Assembly: GCA_026391195.1 (NCBI GenBank)
Contig: JAPLEI010000059.1
Location: 1-44,584 of the forward strand
Reading direction: 5' to 3'
Length of the DNA stretch: 44,584 nt
Source of the DNA: Bacteroidota bacterium
GTDB taxonomy: Bacteria; Bacteroidota; Bacteroidia; Chitinophagales; Chitinophagaceae
In this document: one piece after another, positions 25,204 through 35,702 of the stretch
Layout: the number at the start of each line of letters is the position of its first letter
How positions within the stretch are numbered: position 1 is the first letter of the stretch
Position numbers and translations under genes: made by a program
The notes under the pieces: generated by a model
Told to the model about the DNA's origin: nothing
The model's database searches: none
Seen by the model: the letters and a program-made list of their open reading frames with translations, nothing else

Positions 25204-25641
25204 TTAGAAATCGTCATCGTCGTCATCGAATCCGCCAGATTTATCATTAAACAGGTCGAATTCTTTAAAGTCTTCGTCTAGTTTAAAGTCGTCGTCTTCT
25301 TCTCCCTTTTTCTTTCCAGCACCAGTTTTAGCGGTTCCTTTGCTTTTGGGGATATCAAACTCGTCGAAGTCGGGATCCCATTCATCTTCTTCTTCGGTTG
25401 ATTTTTCCCAATCATCTTCTGTGTCATCTACTTCCTCTTCCTCCTCATCATCGGAGGATGCGCGTGTAGATTTTGAAGGGTTGGATTTTTTAGGGGTTCC
25501 CGGCTCATCATCTTCTAAATCATCCATATCCTCTTCATCTAGTGGTTGCTTAGATTTTGAAGAAGCTTTGGGTGCGGAAGAAGTGTCCTTCGCGGGTTTT
25601 TTTGGGGAGGATTTCTGATCCTTATCTAATTTGGCTGTCAT
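25204..25641 (-). CDS. Highly acidic low-complexity protein
   Basis: I do not recognise this 145-residue protein. The first 35 residues are Lys/Ser/Pro-rich and basic. The rest is dominated by Asp and Glu, with runs such as DEEDMDDLEDDE and DDEEEEEVDD and few hydrophobic residues except a repeating FxxFD pattern near the end (DFDEFD, DFKEFDLF). It ends in Gly-Gly-Phe, six Asp and a final Phe. It is probably disordered. It lies between purA (81 bases upstream) and pabB (14 bases downstream) on the same strand. Possible roles are a nucleic-acid mimic, a chaperone-like polyanion or an SSB-tail mimic; none is established. Confidence 0.7.
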   Translation of the reverse strand: MTAKLDKDQKSSPKKPAKDTSSAPKASSKSKQPLDEEDMDDLEDDEPGTPKKSNPSKSTRASSDDEEEEEVDDTEDDWEKSTEEEDEWDPDFDEFDIPKSKGTAKTGAGKKKGEEDDDFKLDEDFKEFDLFNDKSGGFDDDDDDF

Positions 25642-25722
25642 ACTCCAAAACGATTTGTAACGTAAATTTTAAAAGCATTTTACTATTAACCAAAAAAATT
25701 TTTCCTTTTGTAGGATTTTTTT

Positions 25723-27054
<1,332 letters not shown>

Positions 27055-27091
27055 TTATTACGGTGTGTATAAATGAAAGTATGCAGCGCAT

Positions 27092-29353
27092 TTATCCGAT
27101 GGAAGTATCGGTTTCAAAACGTTCTACCTTTTGAATACCCTGCAACGAGGTAAGTCTTGCTACCAGTTCATCCAGCTCCTCTTTATCATGCACAAAAACC
27201 TTGATGGTACCTTCAAACATGCCTTCTTTAGATTCAATGCTAAGGCCCGAGATATTAATTCGCAAATCGCCACTGATTACGGTGGTAATTTTATTTACCA
27301 CGCCTACATCATCTAAGCCGATAATCCGCAAACCGGTAAGGAATGAGATTTCCTTGTTTTTCGCCCATTTAGTTTTTACAATGCGATGCCCATAGTTTGC
27401 CATTAGCTGCGGTGCATTGGGGCAGGTAGTCCGATGAATAATCATACCTTTTCCCGTACTTACAAATCCAAATACATCGTCTCCAGGAATGGGGTGACAG
27501 CATTTGGCTAGCTGGTACATGATTTTATCACTGCTTTCTCCAAAAATGATTAGTTCCGAGTCTTTTTTGCTCACCGGTTTGTTGGCTGCTGCTTCTGTTG
27601 GATCTATGATGGGCAATTTCGGCTTGGGAAATTCAATCCGGTCGCCATGCAAGATGGCTTCTTTCAACTCGCGCAGGTCGATGGATTTATTGGCAATTTT
27701 AAAATGCAGATCTAAGGGCGATGGCAGCTTATAATACTGCACCAACTCTTCGATATTATGAAAGTTATAGGCAGCCCCCATATTTTCCAGCTTCCGCTGC
27801 AAGGTATATTTCCCTTCTTCGGCAATGGTTCTTTTCTCTTCCCGTAATGCATCTTTAATTTTGGTTTTTGCCTTGGCAGTAACCACAAATCCCAGCCAGC
27901 CTTCCGTAGGCTTTTGTTTGTTACTGGTAATGATTTCAACCTGATCGCCGCTGCGCAATTTATGACTAAGGGGCACTAGTTTATGATGTACTTTGGCGCC
28001 AATACATTTAGAGCCAATAGCACTATGAATGGCAAAGGCAAAATCCAATGCGGTACTTCCGGTAGGTAACATTTTCACTTCCCCCTTTGGCGTATACACA
28101 TAAATTTCTTCTGCGAGGAAGGAGGTTTTAAAGTCTTGCAAAAAATCCACCCCATCCGAATCCTGACTACTTAATACTTCGCGAATTTGACCGAACCACT
28201 TATCAAAACGGTCTTCATCGTTGGTACCCTCTTTATATTTAAAATGCGCTGCCAGTCCTTTTTCGGCAATTTCATTCATTCGCTTACTCCGTATTTGTAT
28301 TTCTACCCATTTGCCCTGTGGCCCCATTACGGTAGTATGCAGGGCTTCATAGCCATTATTTTTGGGGTTGCTCAGCCAGTCTCGCATTCTTTCAGGGGCG
28401 GGATTATATTCATCGGTTATCAGTGAGTAAACCTTCCAGCAATCTTCTTTTTCTTTTTCCAGGGGCGAGTCTATGATGATGCGGATGGCAAATAAGTCAT
28501 ACACTTCTTCAAAAGCCACTTCCTTTTTTTTGATTTTAGTCCAGATCGAGTGGATGCTTTTGGGTCTGCCATATATTTCGAATTCAAAGCCCGCAGCATC
28601 AATCTTTTCTTTCAGCGGCCGGATAAATTCATTGATATAGCGGGTTCTTTCGCGTTTGGTTTCTGATAATTTGCGCGCAATCTCTTTGTAGTTTTCCGGC
28701 TCCATGTATTTCATGGAGAGGTCTTCTAGTTCGGTTTTGATATTATATAATCCCATGCGATGGGCAAGGGGCGCATACACCCAAATGGTTTCCGAAGCAA
28801 TTTTCAGTTGCTTCTCCCTTTTCATATGCTCCAGTGTGCGCATATTATGGAGTCGGTCGGCCAGCTTAATTAATATAACCCGCGGATCATCGGTTAGGGT
28901 GAGGAGAATTTTTTTAAAGTTTTCGGCTTGCAAGCTGGTATTGGTATCCATTACTGTGGAAATCTTGGTAAGTCCATCCACAATTTTGGCAATCTCGGTA
29001 CCAAATTCCTGTTCTACATCTTCCAGGGTAAGGTCGGTATCTTCTACGGTGTCGTGCAAGAGGGCGCAGATGGTGCTTCTAACGCCCAGCCCTATTTCTT
29101 CCACACAAATCATGGCAACGGCAATGGGATGAAGGATATAGGGTTCACCGCTTTTGCGGCGCATGGTTTTATGGGCTTCGGCTGCCATTTCAAATGCAAG
29201 CCGCACCAGTTCGCGATCACCCTTTTTTAATTTTGGCCGCAAGCCACGCATGAGGGCACGATAATACCGTACAATCTCTTTTTTTTCCTGTTCGGCATCC
29301 AGATTGTATACCGGCAATCCCTCTTTGGTAAGTATTTCCTGTGCAGTTTCCAT
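27092..29353 (-). CDS. relA: Bifunctional (p)ppGpp synthetase/hydrolase (RelA/SpoT)
   Basis: The 753-residue protein has the full long-RSH layout. The HD hydrolase domain has His61, His75, the His100-Asp101 pair and ED at 104-105, all present, so hydrolysis is likely active. The synthetase domain (about 240-370) has GRPKSIHSIW, YDLFAIRIII and YEALHTTV with EIQIRSKRMNEIAEKGLAAHF. The TGS domain (about 415-475) includes VYTPKGEVKMLPTGSTALDFA. The CC/zinc-finger region has CCHPIPGDD, and a C-terminal ACT domain ends the protein. It sets the alarmone level in the stringent response. The name relA or spoT is equally fitting. A -7 box (TATATTTG) lies seven bases before the ATG, and the gene is divergent from the ABC exporter. 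Confidence 0.95.
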   Translation of the reverse strand: METAQEILTKEGLPVYNLDAEQEKKEIVRYYRALMRGLRPKLKKGDRELVRLAFEMAAEAHKTMRRKSGEPYILHPIAVAMICVEEIGLGVRSTICALLHDTVEDTDLTLEDVEQEFGTEIAKIVDGLTKISTVMDTNTSLQAENFKKILLTLTDDPRVILIKLADRLHNMRTLEHMKREKQLKIASETIWVYAPLAHRMGLYNIKTELEDLSMKYMEPENYKEIARKLSETKRERTRYINEFIRPLKEKIDAAGFEFEIYGRPKSIHSIWTKIKKKEVAFEEVYDLFAIRIIIDSPLEKEKEDCWKVYSLITDEYNPAPERMRDWLSNPKNNGYEALHTTVMGPQGKWVEIQIRSKRMNEIAEKGLAAHFKYKEGTNDEDRFDKWFGQIREVLSSQDSDGVDFLQDFKTSFLAEEIYVYTPKGEVKMLPTGSTALDFAFAIHSAIGSKCIGAKVHHKLVPLSHKLRSGDQVEIITSNKQKPTEGWLGFVVTAKAKTKIKDALREEKRTIAEEGKYTLQRKLENMGAAYNFHNIEELVQYYKLPSPLDLHFKIANKSIDLRELKEAILHGDRIEFPKPKLPIIDPTEAAANKPVSKKDSELIIFGESSDKIMYQLAKCCHPIPGDDVFGFVSTGKGMIIHRTTCPNAPQLMANYGHRIVKTKWAKNKEISFLTGLRIIGLDDVGVVNKITTVISGDLRINISGLSIESKEGMFEGTIKVFVHDKEELDELVARLTSLQGIQKVERFETDTSIG

Positions 29354-29360
29354 GCGTGCA

Positions 29361-29368
29361 CAAATATA
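29361..29368 (-). promoter_or_regulatory. -7 box (TATATTTG) for the RelA/SpoT gene
   Basis: Reverse-strand TATATTTG matches TAnnTTTG and ends seven bases before ATG 29353, predicting a very short leader. Confidence 0.5.
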
Positions 29369-29462
29369 CTAAAAAGCCAGGCTATCTACCGCTGAAAGCT
29401 GATGCTCACAGGCAGAGGGATGATAATTTTTCTGCTATTCCTTTTACCTGCTTTCAGTTGGT

Positions 29463-29470
29463 TACCTTTG
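29463..29470 (+). promoter_or_regulatory. -7 box (TACCTTTG) close to the ABC exporter start
   Basis: TACCTTTG fits TAnnTTTG and leaves five bases before ATG 29476. It argues against the upstream in-frame ATG at 29341 and suggests a leaderless or near-leaderless mRNA. Confidence 0.5.
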
Positions 29471-29475
29471 TGGGG

Positions 29476-31287
29476 ATGGCGAGCAATTCAACCCCTTCCG
29501 GAACCATTACCCTAAGTCTCTGGAAAAAATTATATGTTTTTGTGAAACCCTACCGAAAAGCTTGGTATGGGAGTTGGGTGCTGGCTATCTGTATGGCAAT
29601 GGCTGCGCCGGTTCGCCCCTACCTTATTCAGGTAACCCTAGATAAGGCGATGGGTAAAACTATTCACTGGCCACAATGGATTTCCGATAAGTGGCAATAC
29701 CCTTTTGCACAGGATGCCGTTACATTTATTGTGATGGTTACGGTGTTTCAGCTGCTATTCTTGCTGATGGAAACCTCGGTACGATTTCTGTTTTCCTTTA
29801 CTACCTCCCGGCTGGGACAATGGGTGGTAAACGATCTACGGCAGGCCGTGTATAAAAAAGTAGTGAATCTCGAATTGCGCCAGTTCGACAAAACACCGAT
29901 AGGAACCCTCACTACCCGAACCATCAATGATATAGAGAGTATCAACGATGTTTTTTCCGATGGACTGATTCCCATCATAGCCGACCTGCTCACCATCCTG
30001 ATTACCTTGGCCACCATGTTTTGGATCAACTGGAAGCTTACGCTGATTAGTTTAGTGCCCTTTCCCATTATGTTGGTAGCAACTTATTATTTTAAGGAGA
30101 GCGTAAACAAAAGTTTTATGCAGGTGCGCAATGCGGTAGCCGAATTGAATGCATTTGTGCAGGAACATATTACGGGTATGCAGGTGGTACAGGCTTTTTC
30201 GGCTGAGGAAAGGGAGATGGAAAAATTTTCGGCCATCAATGCCCGTCACCGCGAAGCGAATGTTCGGGCCATTTTTGCGTATTCCGTATTTTTTCCGGTG
30301 GTAGAAGTGGTGCTGGCGCTTAGTACCGGTTTATTGGTATGGTGGGTTTCGGGTGGAGTGGCCGAAGCCGGTTTGTTGGTTTCCTTTATCTTGTATCTCA
30401 ACCAGATTTTTCGTCCCCTGCGGGTGATAGCCGATAAATTTAATGTGTTGCAGATGGGGATGATTGCTGCAGAGCGGGTAATGAAAGTATTGGATAATCC
30501 GGATACCACCCCCGCTGATATTGCCCAGGCCTATCAGCCCAATAAGGTGGAAGGAACCATCGAATTTCGGGACGTATATTTTGGATATGATGAACATCGA
30601 GATGTGCTGAAAAATATCAGTTTCACGGTACCTGCCGGCACTACGGTGGCATTGGTAGGGCATACCGGTAGCGGAAAAAGCAGCATCATCAGTTTAATCA
30701 ACCGCCTATATCCCTTGCACCGGGGTAATATTTTGCTGGATGGGGTTGATATAAATGACTATGAGCTGGCACTGCTTCGGAAAAATATTGGGGTAGTGTT
30801 GCAGGATGTTTTTTTATTCTCAGGAACCATTGCCGACAATATCACCCTTCGAAATCCTGCCATCACCCGCGAACAGGTGGTTGAAGCAGCTACTTTAATT
30901 GGCGTGCATGATTTTATCAGCCAACTGCCTGGCGGTTACGATTATTCGGTGATGGAAAGAGGCAATACCCTTAGCTTAGGCCAGCGGCAGTTGATTTCCT
31001 TTATCCGGGCCTTATTATATAATCCGGCCGTATTAATTTTAGATGAGGCCACTTCGTCCGTTGATACGGAAAGTGAGCAATTGATAGAACAGGCTATTGA
31101 TAAATTAATTAGTGGGCGCACTTCCATCATCATCGCACATCGATTAAGTACCATCCAAAAAGCGGATCAAATAATTGTATTATCCAATGGGGTAATTCAG
31201 CAAATGGGTACCCATGAAAGCCTGCTAGCTGCCGGAGGAATGTACAAGGAGCTGTATTCGAAGCAATTTCAAGAGACAACCACATAA
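29476..31287 (+). CDS. ABC exporter, fused membrane and ATPase domains
   Basis: A 603-residue half-transporter of the ABCB/MsbA class. The membrane domain occupies about 1-330. The ATPase domain has Walker A GHTGSGKSS (395-403), the Q-loop Gln443, a signature of LSLGQ (499-503) instead of LSGGQ, Walker B LILDEA (520-525) and the AHRLST switch. The altered third signature residue is common in one heterodimer-like or Bacteroidota MsbA-like group and need not abolish activity. Substrate is unknown. The start is ATG 29476; a longer frame from 29341 would overlap the divergent RelA/SpoT gene and contain the promoter box. A weak hairpin lies just after the stop. Confidence 0.9.
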   Translation: MASNSTPSGTITLSLWKKLYVFVKPYRKAWYGSWVLAICMAMAAPVRPYLIQVTLDKAMGKTIHWPQWISDKWQYPFAQDAVTFIVMVTVFQLLFLLMETSVRFLFSFTTSRLGQWVVNDLRQAVYKKVVNLELRQFDKTPIGTLTTRTINDIESINDVFSDGLIPIIADLLTILITLATMFWINWKLTLISLVPFPIMLVATYYFKESVNKSFMQVRNAVAELNAFVQEHITGMQVVQAFSAEEREMEKFSAINARHREANVRAIFAYSVFFPVVEVVLALSTGLLVWWVSGGVAEAGLLVSFILYLNQIFRPLRVIADKFNVLQMGMIAAERVMKVLDNPDTTPADIAQAYQPNKVEGTIEFRDVYFGYDEHRDVLKNISFTVPAGTTVALVGHTGSGKSSIISLINRLYPLHRGNILLDGVDINDYELALLRKNIGVVLQDVFLFSGTIADNITLRNPAITREQVVEAATLIGVHDFISQLPGGYDYSVMERGNTLSLGQRQLISFIRALLYNPAVLILDEATSSVDTESEQLIEQAIDKLISGRTSIIIAHRLSTIQKADQIIVLSNGVIQQMGTHESLLAAGGMYKELYSKQFQETTT

Positions 31288-31294
31288 TAAATTG

Positions 31295-31318
31295 ATAATT
31301 AGCACTTTGTGTAATTAT
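31295..31318 (+). terminator. Possible terminator hairpin after the ABC exporter
   Basis: ATAATTA, one bulged G and CAC pair with GTG and TAATTAT around a TTT loop (10 pairs). It begins eight bases after the stop. A run of seven T residues occurs later (31333-31339) but not immediately, so the termination role is uncertain. Confidence 0.35.
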
Positions 31319-31340
31319 TGGGCAGTCACCTCTTTTTTTC

Positions 31341-31356
31341 GTAAATTATAATTTAC
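31341..31356. repeat. 16-bp perfect palindrome upstream of atpB
   Basis: GTAAATTATAATTTAC equals its own reverse complement. It lies 105 bases before the atpB -7 box. It could be an operator or part of the preceding terminator region. Confidence 0.5.
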
Positions 31357-31460
31357 ATGAGTTAGCAACCAAAAAGGGCGGCAGTCTCCTCCGGACCTTA
31401 GATGGCAAAGAAGTTTTGCACTTTTTTCAGTTTTCAGTCCGGCTTTTCCACGCATCCCCC

Positions 31461-31468
31461 TATCTTTG
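31461..31468 (+). promoter_or_regulatory. -7 box (TATCTTTG) for the atp operon
   Basis: TATCTTTG matches TAnnTTTG and lies 20 bases before ATG 31489 and 35 before ATG 31504. It excludes the in-frame ATG at 31402 as the start of atpB. Confidence 0.55.
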
Positions 31469-31503
31469 CCGCAAATTCAAAAACAGGTATGGTGTTCAGA
31501 AGC

Positions 31504-32610
31504 ATGAAATATTGTCTGGTAGCGGTTTTGAGCCTTTTTTTATTGATGATTGCCCCATCCCTCCCTGCTCAGGAAAATCATGAGGCGGCTTCCCATGAAA
31601 ATGCGGGTGAAAAGAAGAAAGATTTTGATGCAGCGGAAGTGATTTTTGGACACATTCTGGATAATCATGAGTTTCACCTCACAGAATACCACGATGCTGC
31701 CGGTAATCTCCATCCAATTTCCATTCCACTTCCTATTATTATTTATTCTCAGCAACGCGGATTGAGTGTATTTATGTCATCTCGTTTCGAGCATGGCCAT
31801 GCCACTTACAATGGATATCAATTGAAGGAGGAAAAAATTGAAGCCGTTCGCGAAGATGGATCTATTGACGAAGGAGTAAAACTGATTGATTTATCCATTA
31901 CCAGAAATGTTGCCCAGATGTTGATTGCTTTGGCAATATTGGTATGGTTGATGGTATCCATTGCCAATTCTTATAAATCTGGTTTAGGTGTAACCTCAGC
32001 GCCTCGGGGCAAGCAAAATTTACTGGAGCCGGTAATTACATTTGTGCGCGATGAGGTAGCTAAGCCGAATCTGGGGCATAAATACGAAAAGTACCTACCC
32101 TATTTATTAACTACGTTTTTCTTTATTCTGATTAATAATATTTTCGGTTTGATTCCCGGTACGGCCAACGTTACAGGGAATATTGCATTTACGGTGGTAT
32201 TGGGATTGATTTCATTTGTGGTGATTCTCTTTAGTACGAACCGTCATTTCTGGGGGCATATTTTTAACCCCCCCGGTGTACCGGGCTTTGTTAAGCCTAT
32301 TTTGATTTTGGTTGAATTTTTGGGTGTGTTTATTAAGCCCTTTGCATTGATTATTCGTTTGTTTGCGAATATGGTGGCAGGTCATATTATCATCATCTGT
32401 TTAATCTCATTGATTTTTATTTTTGGTCAAATGAGTTCGATAGCCGGTTGGGCAACCTCACCGGTGGCGATTGGGTTTACGGTTTTCATATATATGATTG
32501 AGGTGTTGGTGGCATTTTTGCAGGCATTTATTTTCACCAACCTCACAGCAGTATTCATTGGAGCAGCTTTTGAGGGAGAACACGATCATTCAGAAGCAGC
32601 CCATCACTAA
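31504..32610 (+). CDS. atpB: ATP synthase F0 subunit a
   Basis: Subunit a forms the proton half-channels against the c-ring. From ATG 31504 it has 368 residues; ATG 31489 would add five. It starts with a signal-like segment (MKYCLVAVLSLFLLMIAPSLPAQ) and a long soluble region with many His and Glu, typical of Bacteroidota AtpB and absent in E. coli. The membrane part begins near residue 137. The essential arginine lies in the helix PFALIIRLFANMVAGH, and the final helices contain VAFLQAFIFTNLTAVFIG. atpE follows after 30 bases. Confidence 0.93.
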   Translation: MKYCLVAVLSLFLLMIAPSLPAQENHEAASHENAGEKKKDFDAAEVIFGHILDNHEFHLTEYHDAAGNLHPISIPLPIIIYSQQRGLSVFMSSRFEHGHATYNGYQLKEEKIEAVREDGSIDEGVKLIDLSITRNVAQMLIALAILVWLMVSIANSYKSGLGVTSAPRGKQNLLEPVITFVRDEVAKPNLGHKYEKYLPYLLTTFFFILINNIFGLIPGTANVTGNIAFTVVLGLISFVVILFSTNRHFWGHIFNPPGVPGFVKPILILVEFLGVFIKPFALIIRLFANMVAGHIIIICLISLIFIFGQMSSIAGWATSPVAIGFTVFIYMIEVLVAFLQAFIFTNLTAVFIGAAFEGEHDHSEAAHH

Positions 32611-32886
<276 letters not shown>

Positions 32887-32908
32887 TCAATACCCAGCAA
32901 AACATTAC

Positions 32909-32943
32909 AACCGCATTCAATGCACAGGGCGGCGAATGCGGTT
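32909..32943 (+). other. Perfect 10-bp hairpin between atpE and atpF
   Basis: AACCGCATTC (32909-32918) pairs perfectly with GAATGCGGTT (32934-32943) around a 15-base loop, followed by TCTTTAAAAG, a poor T tract. It starts 22 bases after the atpE stop. It may be a leaky terminator or an mRNA stabiliser for atpE. Confidence 0.65.
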
Positions 32944-32982
32944 TCTTTAAAAGATTATTACTGGTAATATAAATCGTACGTT

Positions 32983-33461
32983 ATGAAATTATTGACTCCC
33001 GATCCGGGGTTGCTGATATGGACCCTCCTCGCTTTCTTGGTGGTGTTTTATATGCTTAAACTATTATTAAAGGATTGAAAGAGCGTGAGCAGAACATTGG
33101 AGAAGCCATTGCAACTGCCGAAAGAGTAAAAGGCGAAATGGCTGCCCTCAAAAATGAAAATGAGGTAATGATGGCCCAGGCTCGTGAAGAACGCAGTCAA
33201 CTGATGAAAGAAACCCGTGAGCAAACGCAAAAAATGATCAGCGACGCCAAAGACAAAGCCAAAACCGAATACGATCGCATTGTTGCAGAAGCACAGCTCG
33301 CCATCAATCAGCAAAAAAATGCTGCCCTTACCGAAGTTAAAAATCAGGTAGGTGCGTTGGTGATTGAAGTGAGTGAAAAAATTCTCCGCAGAGAATTGAG
33401 CAATAAATCTGAGCAGGAAAAATATATCAACGAATTAGCCGAAGGAGTGAAACTGAACTAG
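32983..33461 (+). pseudogene. atpF: ATP synthase F0 subunit b, interrupted by frameshift
   Basis: Subunit b is the peripheral stalk. The N-terminal frame (32983-33078) encodes the membrane anchor, MLTPDPGLLIWTLLAFL-like, and stops after 31 codons. The rest of the protein, from Ile-Ile-Lys-Gly-Leu-Lys-Glu-Arg-Glu, is in the -1 frame and runs from about 33060 to 33461 with a normal charged coiled coil. At the junction (33055-33065) the conserved segment expected after Leu-Lys (typically K-F-A-W-K-P) is missing. This fits a deletion of about 16 bases. No classical slippery heptamer is visible. The neighbours are intact, so this is either a sequence error or a real lesion. Confidence 0.85.
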
Positions 33462-33462
33462 T

Positions 33463-34026
33463 ATGCCCAATCCACGTTTAGCTGCCCGATATGCCAAAAG
33501 TTTGGTAAGCCTTTCCCAAGAACAGGGAAACCTGGAAGCCGTATATGCCGACATGAGTTATTTGTGGGCAGTGTGCAAGCAAAGCCATGAGTTTGTGAAT
33601 CTGCTGAGAAGTCCCATTATTAAGGCAGATCAGAAAGGTAAAATCATGGATGCAGTAACCCACGGCAAAATTGGTGCCTTAACCGAGGGCTTCATCACTT
33701 TGCTGATTAAAAAAGGTCGCGAATCAGATTTACCCGAGATAGCGCATGCTGTTGTTGAGCAATACCACGAAATCAAAGGCATTCACCTAGTAAAACTAAC
33801 TACCGCTGCTCCGGTAGGGGAGTCGGTGAAACAGTATATTGAGCAAAAAGTTAAAAAGGAGAAAGGATTAGGAACTGTGCAGCTGGAAACAGTGGTTGAT
33901 GAAAAAATAATCGGCGGATTTATGCTGGAGATGGATAATCAACTGCTGGACGCCAGTATTTTGAGAGACCTGAAAGACATTAAGCGGCAGTTTGATAAAA
34001 ATTTATTTGTACACAATATCCGCTAA
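33463..34026 (+). CDS. atpH: ATP synthase F1 subunit delta (OSCP)
   Basis: Subunit delta links F1 to the peripheral stalk. The 187-residue protein shows the N-terminal helical domain (RLAARYAKSLVSLSQEQGNLE) and the C-terminal segment with HLVKLTTAAPVGESVKQYIEQKV and VDEKIIGGFMLEMDNQLLDASI. Both are characteristic of the family. It begins one base after the atpF stop and ends 43 bases before atpA. Confidence 0.94.
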   Translation: MPNPRLAARYAKSLVSLSQEQGNLEAVYADMSYLWAVCKQSHEFVNLLRSPIIKADQKGKIMDAVTHGKIGALTEGFITLLIKKGRESDLPEIAHAVVEQYHEIKGIHLVKLTTAAPVGESVKQYIEQKVKKEKGLGTVQLETVVDEKIIGGFMLEMDNQLLDASILRDLKDIKRQFDKNLFVHNIR

Positions 34027-34069
34027 AGCGGGACTTATTATAAACTAACAATTTAAAAGTATATCAATC

Positions 34070-35647
34070 ATGGTAGACATTAAACCTGATGAAATTTCAG
34101 CGATTCTGCGTCAGCAGCTGAGCAATTTTAATATAGGCGCCGACCTGGAAGAAGTGGGAACGGTATTGCAGGTAGGGGATGGTATTGCCCGCGTTTATGG
34201 ATTAAATGGCGTTCGCAGTGGTGAGCTGGTAGAATTTGATAATGGTGTGAAAGCCATTGCCCTCAACCTGGAAGAAGATAATGTAGGGGTGGTATTGATG
34301 GGGGAAGGTGCTGGTATTAAAGAAGGTGCCAAAGTGAAGAGAACCGGACAAATCGCTTCTATTAAAGTGGGAGAAGGTGTGGTAGGACGGGTAATTAATA
34401 CCCTGGGCGAACCCATCGATGGGAAAGGTCCTTTATTAGGTGAATTATACGAAATGCCCTTGGAGCGGAAAGCCCCCGGTGTAATTTATCGTGAGCCGGT
34501 TAAAGAGCCACTACAAACTGGTATCAAAGCCATCGATGCCATGATTCCAATTGGACGTGGTCAGCGGGAATTGGTTATCGGCGACCGTCAAACCGGTAAA
34601 ACGGCCATCTGCGTTGATACCATCATCAACCAAAAAGAATTTTTTGAAGCCGGCAATCCGGTTTATTGTATATACGTAGCCATCGGACAAAAAGCTTCTA
34701 CCGTTGCCGGGGTTATGAAAACATTAGAAGATAATGGCGCTATGGCATTCACAACCATTGTGTGTGCTTCTGCTTCTGATCCGGCTCCTTTACAGTTCTA
34801 TGCTCCCTTTGCCGGTGCTGCTATCGGAGAATTCTTCCGTGATACAGGTCGCCCTGCTTTGATTATTTATGATGATCTTTCTAAGCAAGCCGTAGCTTAC
34901 CGTGAGGTTTCTCTGTTGCTGAGACGGCCACCCGGACGGGAAGCTTACCCTGGTGATGTATTTTATTTGCACAGTCGTTTACTCGAAAGAGCTGCTAAAG
35001 TAATTGCCAATGATGATGTGGCTAAGAATATGAACGATTTGCCAGCTTCTATCAAACACCTGGTAAAAGGCGGTGGATCTTTAACGGCCCTTCCAATGAT
35101 TGAAACGCAGGCGGGTGACGTATCTGCTTATATCCCAACCAACGTAATTTCTATTACCGACGGGCAAATATTCCTCGAGGGTAACCTCTTCAACGCAGGT
35201 ATCCGTCCGGCTATTAACGTAGGTATCTCGGTAAGCCGCGTAGGTGGTAACGCCCAAATTAAGTCGATGAAAAAGGTAGCAGGTACCTTAAAACTAGATC
35301 AGGCCCTATACCGAGAGTTGGAAGCGTTCTCTAAATTCGGGGGTGACTTAGACCCTGCCACTAAGAATGTAATTGATAAGGGTGCCCGTAACGTGGAAAT
35401 CCTGAAGCAGGCGCAATATTCACCCATGAGTGTAGAAAAACAGGTAGCTATTATTTACCTGGGATCTCAGGGTTTACTGAAAGAAGTTTCTGTTAAAAAA
35501 GTGAAGGAATTTGAAGCACAGTTTCTGCTCGAAATGGAAACCAAACTTCCACATGTGTTAGCTGAATTTAAAAAAGGTCAGTTAAATGAGGGAAGTATTG
35601 CTGAAATGACTGAACTCGCCAAAGGAATAGCAGCTCATTATAAGTAA
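34070..35647 (+). CDS. atpA: ATP synthase F1 subunit alpha
   Basis: Subunit alpha forms the non-catalytic nucleotide sites of the F1 hexamer. The 525-residue protein has Walker [10 protein letters not shown] (about 170), [29 protein letters not shown], and the [12 protein letters not shown] segment. The N-terminal beta barrel and C-terminal helical domains appear complete. A strong intrinsic terminator follows 28 bases after the stop, and no atpG (gamma), atpD or atpC lies downstream in the window. Confidence 0.97.
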   Translation: MVDIKPDEISAILRQQLSNFNIGADLEEVGTVLQVGDGIARVYGLNGVRSGELVEFDNGVKAIALNLEEDNVGVVLMGEGAGIKEGAKVKRTGQIASIKVGEGVVGRVINTLGEPIDGKGPLLGELYEMPLERKAPGVIYREPVKEPLQTGIKAIDAMIPIGRGQRELVIGDRQTGKTAICVDTIINQKEFFEAGNPVYCIYVAIGQKASTVAGVMKTLEDNGAMAFTTIVCASASDPAPLQFYAPFAGAAIGEFFRDTGRPALIIYDDLSKQAVAYREVSLLLRRPPGREAYPGDVFYLHSRLLERAAKVIANDDVAKNMNDLPASIKHLVKGGGSLTALPMIETQAGDVSAYIPTNVISITDGQIFLEGNLFNAGIRPAINVGISVSRVGGNAQIKSMKKVAGTLKLDQALYRELEAFSKFGGDLDPATKNVIDKGARNVEILKQAQYSPMSVEKQVAIIYLGSQGLLKEVSVKKVKEFEAQFLLEMETKLPHVLAEFKKGQLNEGSIAEMTELAKGIAAHYK

Positions 35648-35675
35648 GCTTATTGCATTCGCTTTATAAATTTTG

Positions 35676-35702
35676 AAACCCCGCAATTGCGGGGTTTTTT
35701 TT
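35676..35702 (+). terminator. Intrinsic terminator after atpA
   Basis: AAACCCCGC pairs with GCGGGGTTT around an AATT loop and runs into eight T residues. It ends the atp operon after atpA. Confidence 0.92.

Noticed and set aside
25340..25618. Ser-rich open frame opposite the acidic-protein gene
   Set aside because: The poly-Ser frame is the antisense reading of Asp/Glu codons (GAT/GAA opposite TCA/TCT-type codons), a common artefact.
33050..33080. Programmed -1 frameshift as the explanation for atpF
   Set aside because: The frame relation is -1, but the bases CTT AAA CTA TTA TTA AAG hold no X XXY YYZ heptamer in the right phase, and conserved residues are missing at the junction, which frameshifting would not explain.
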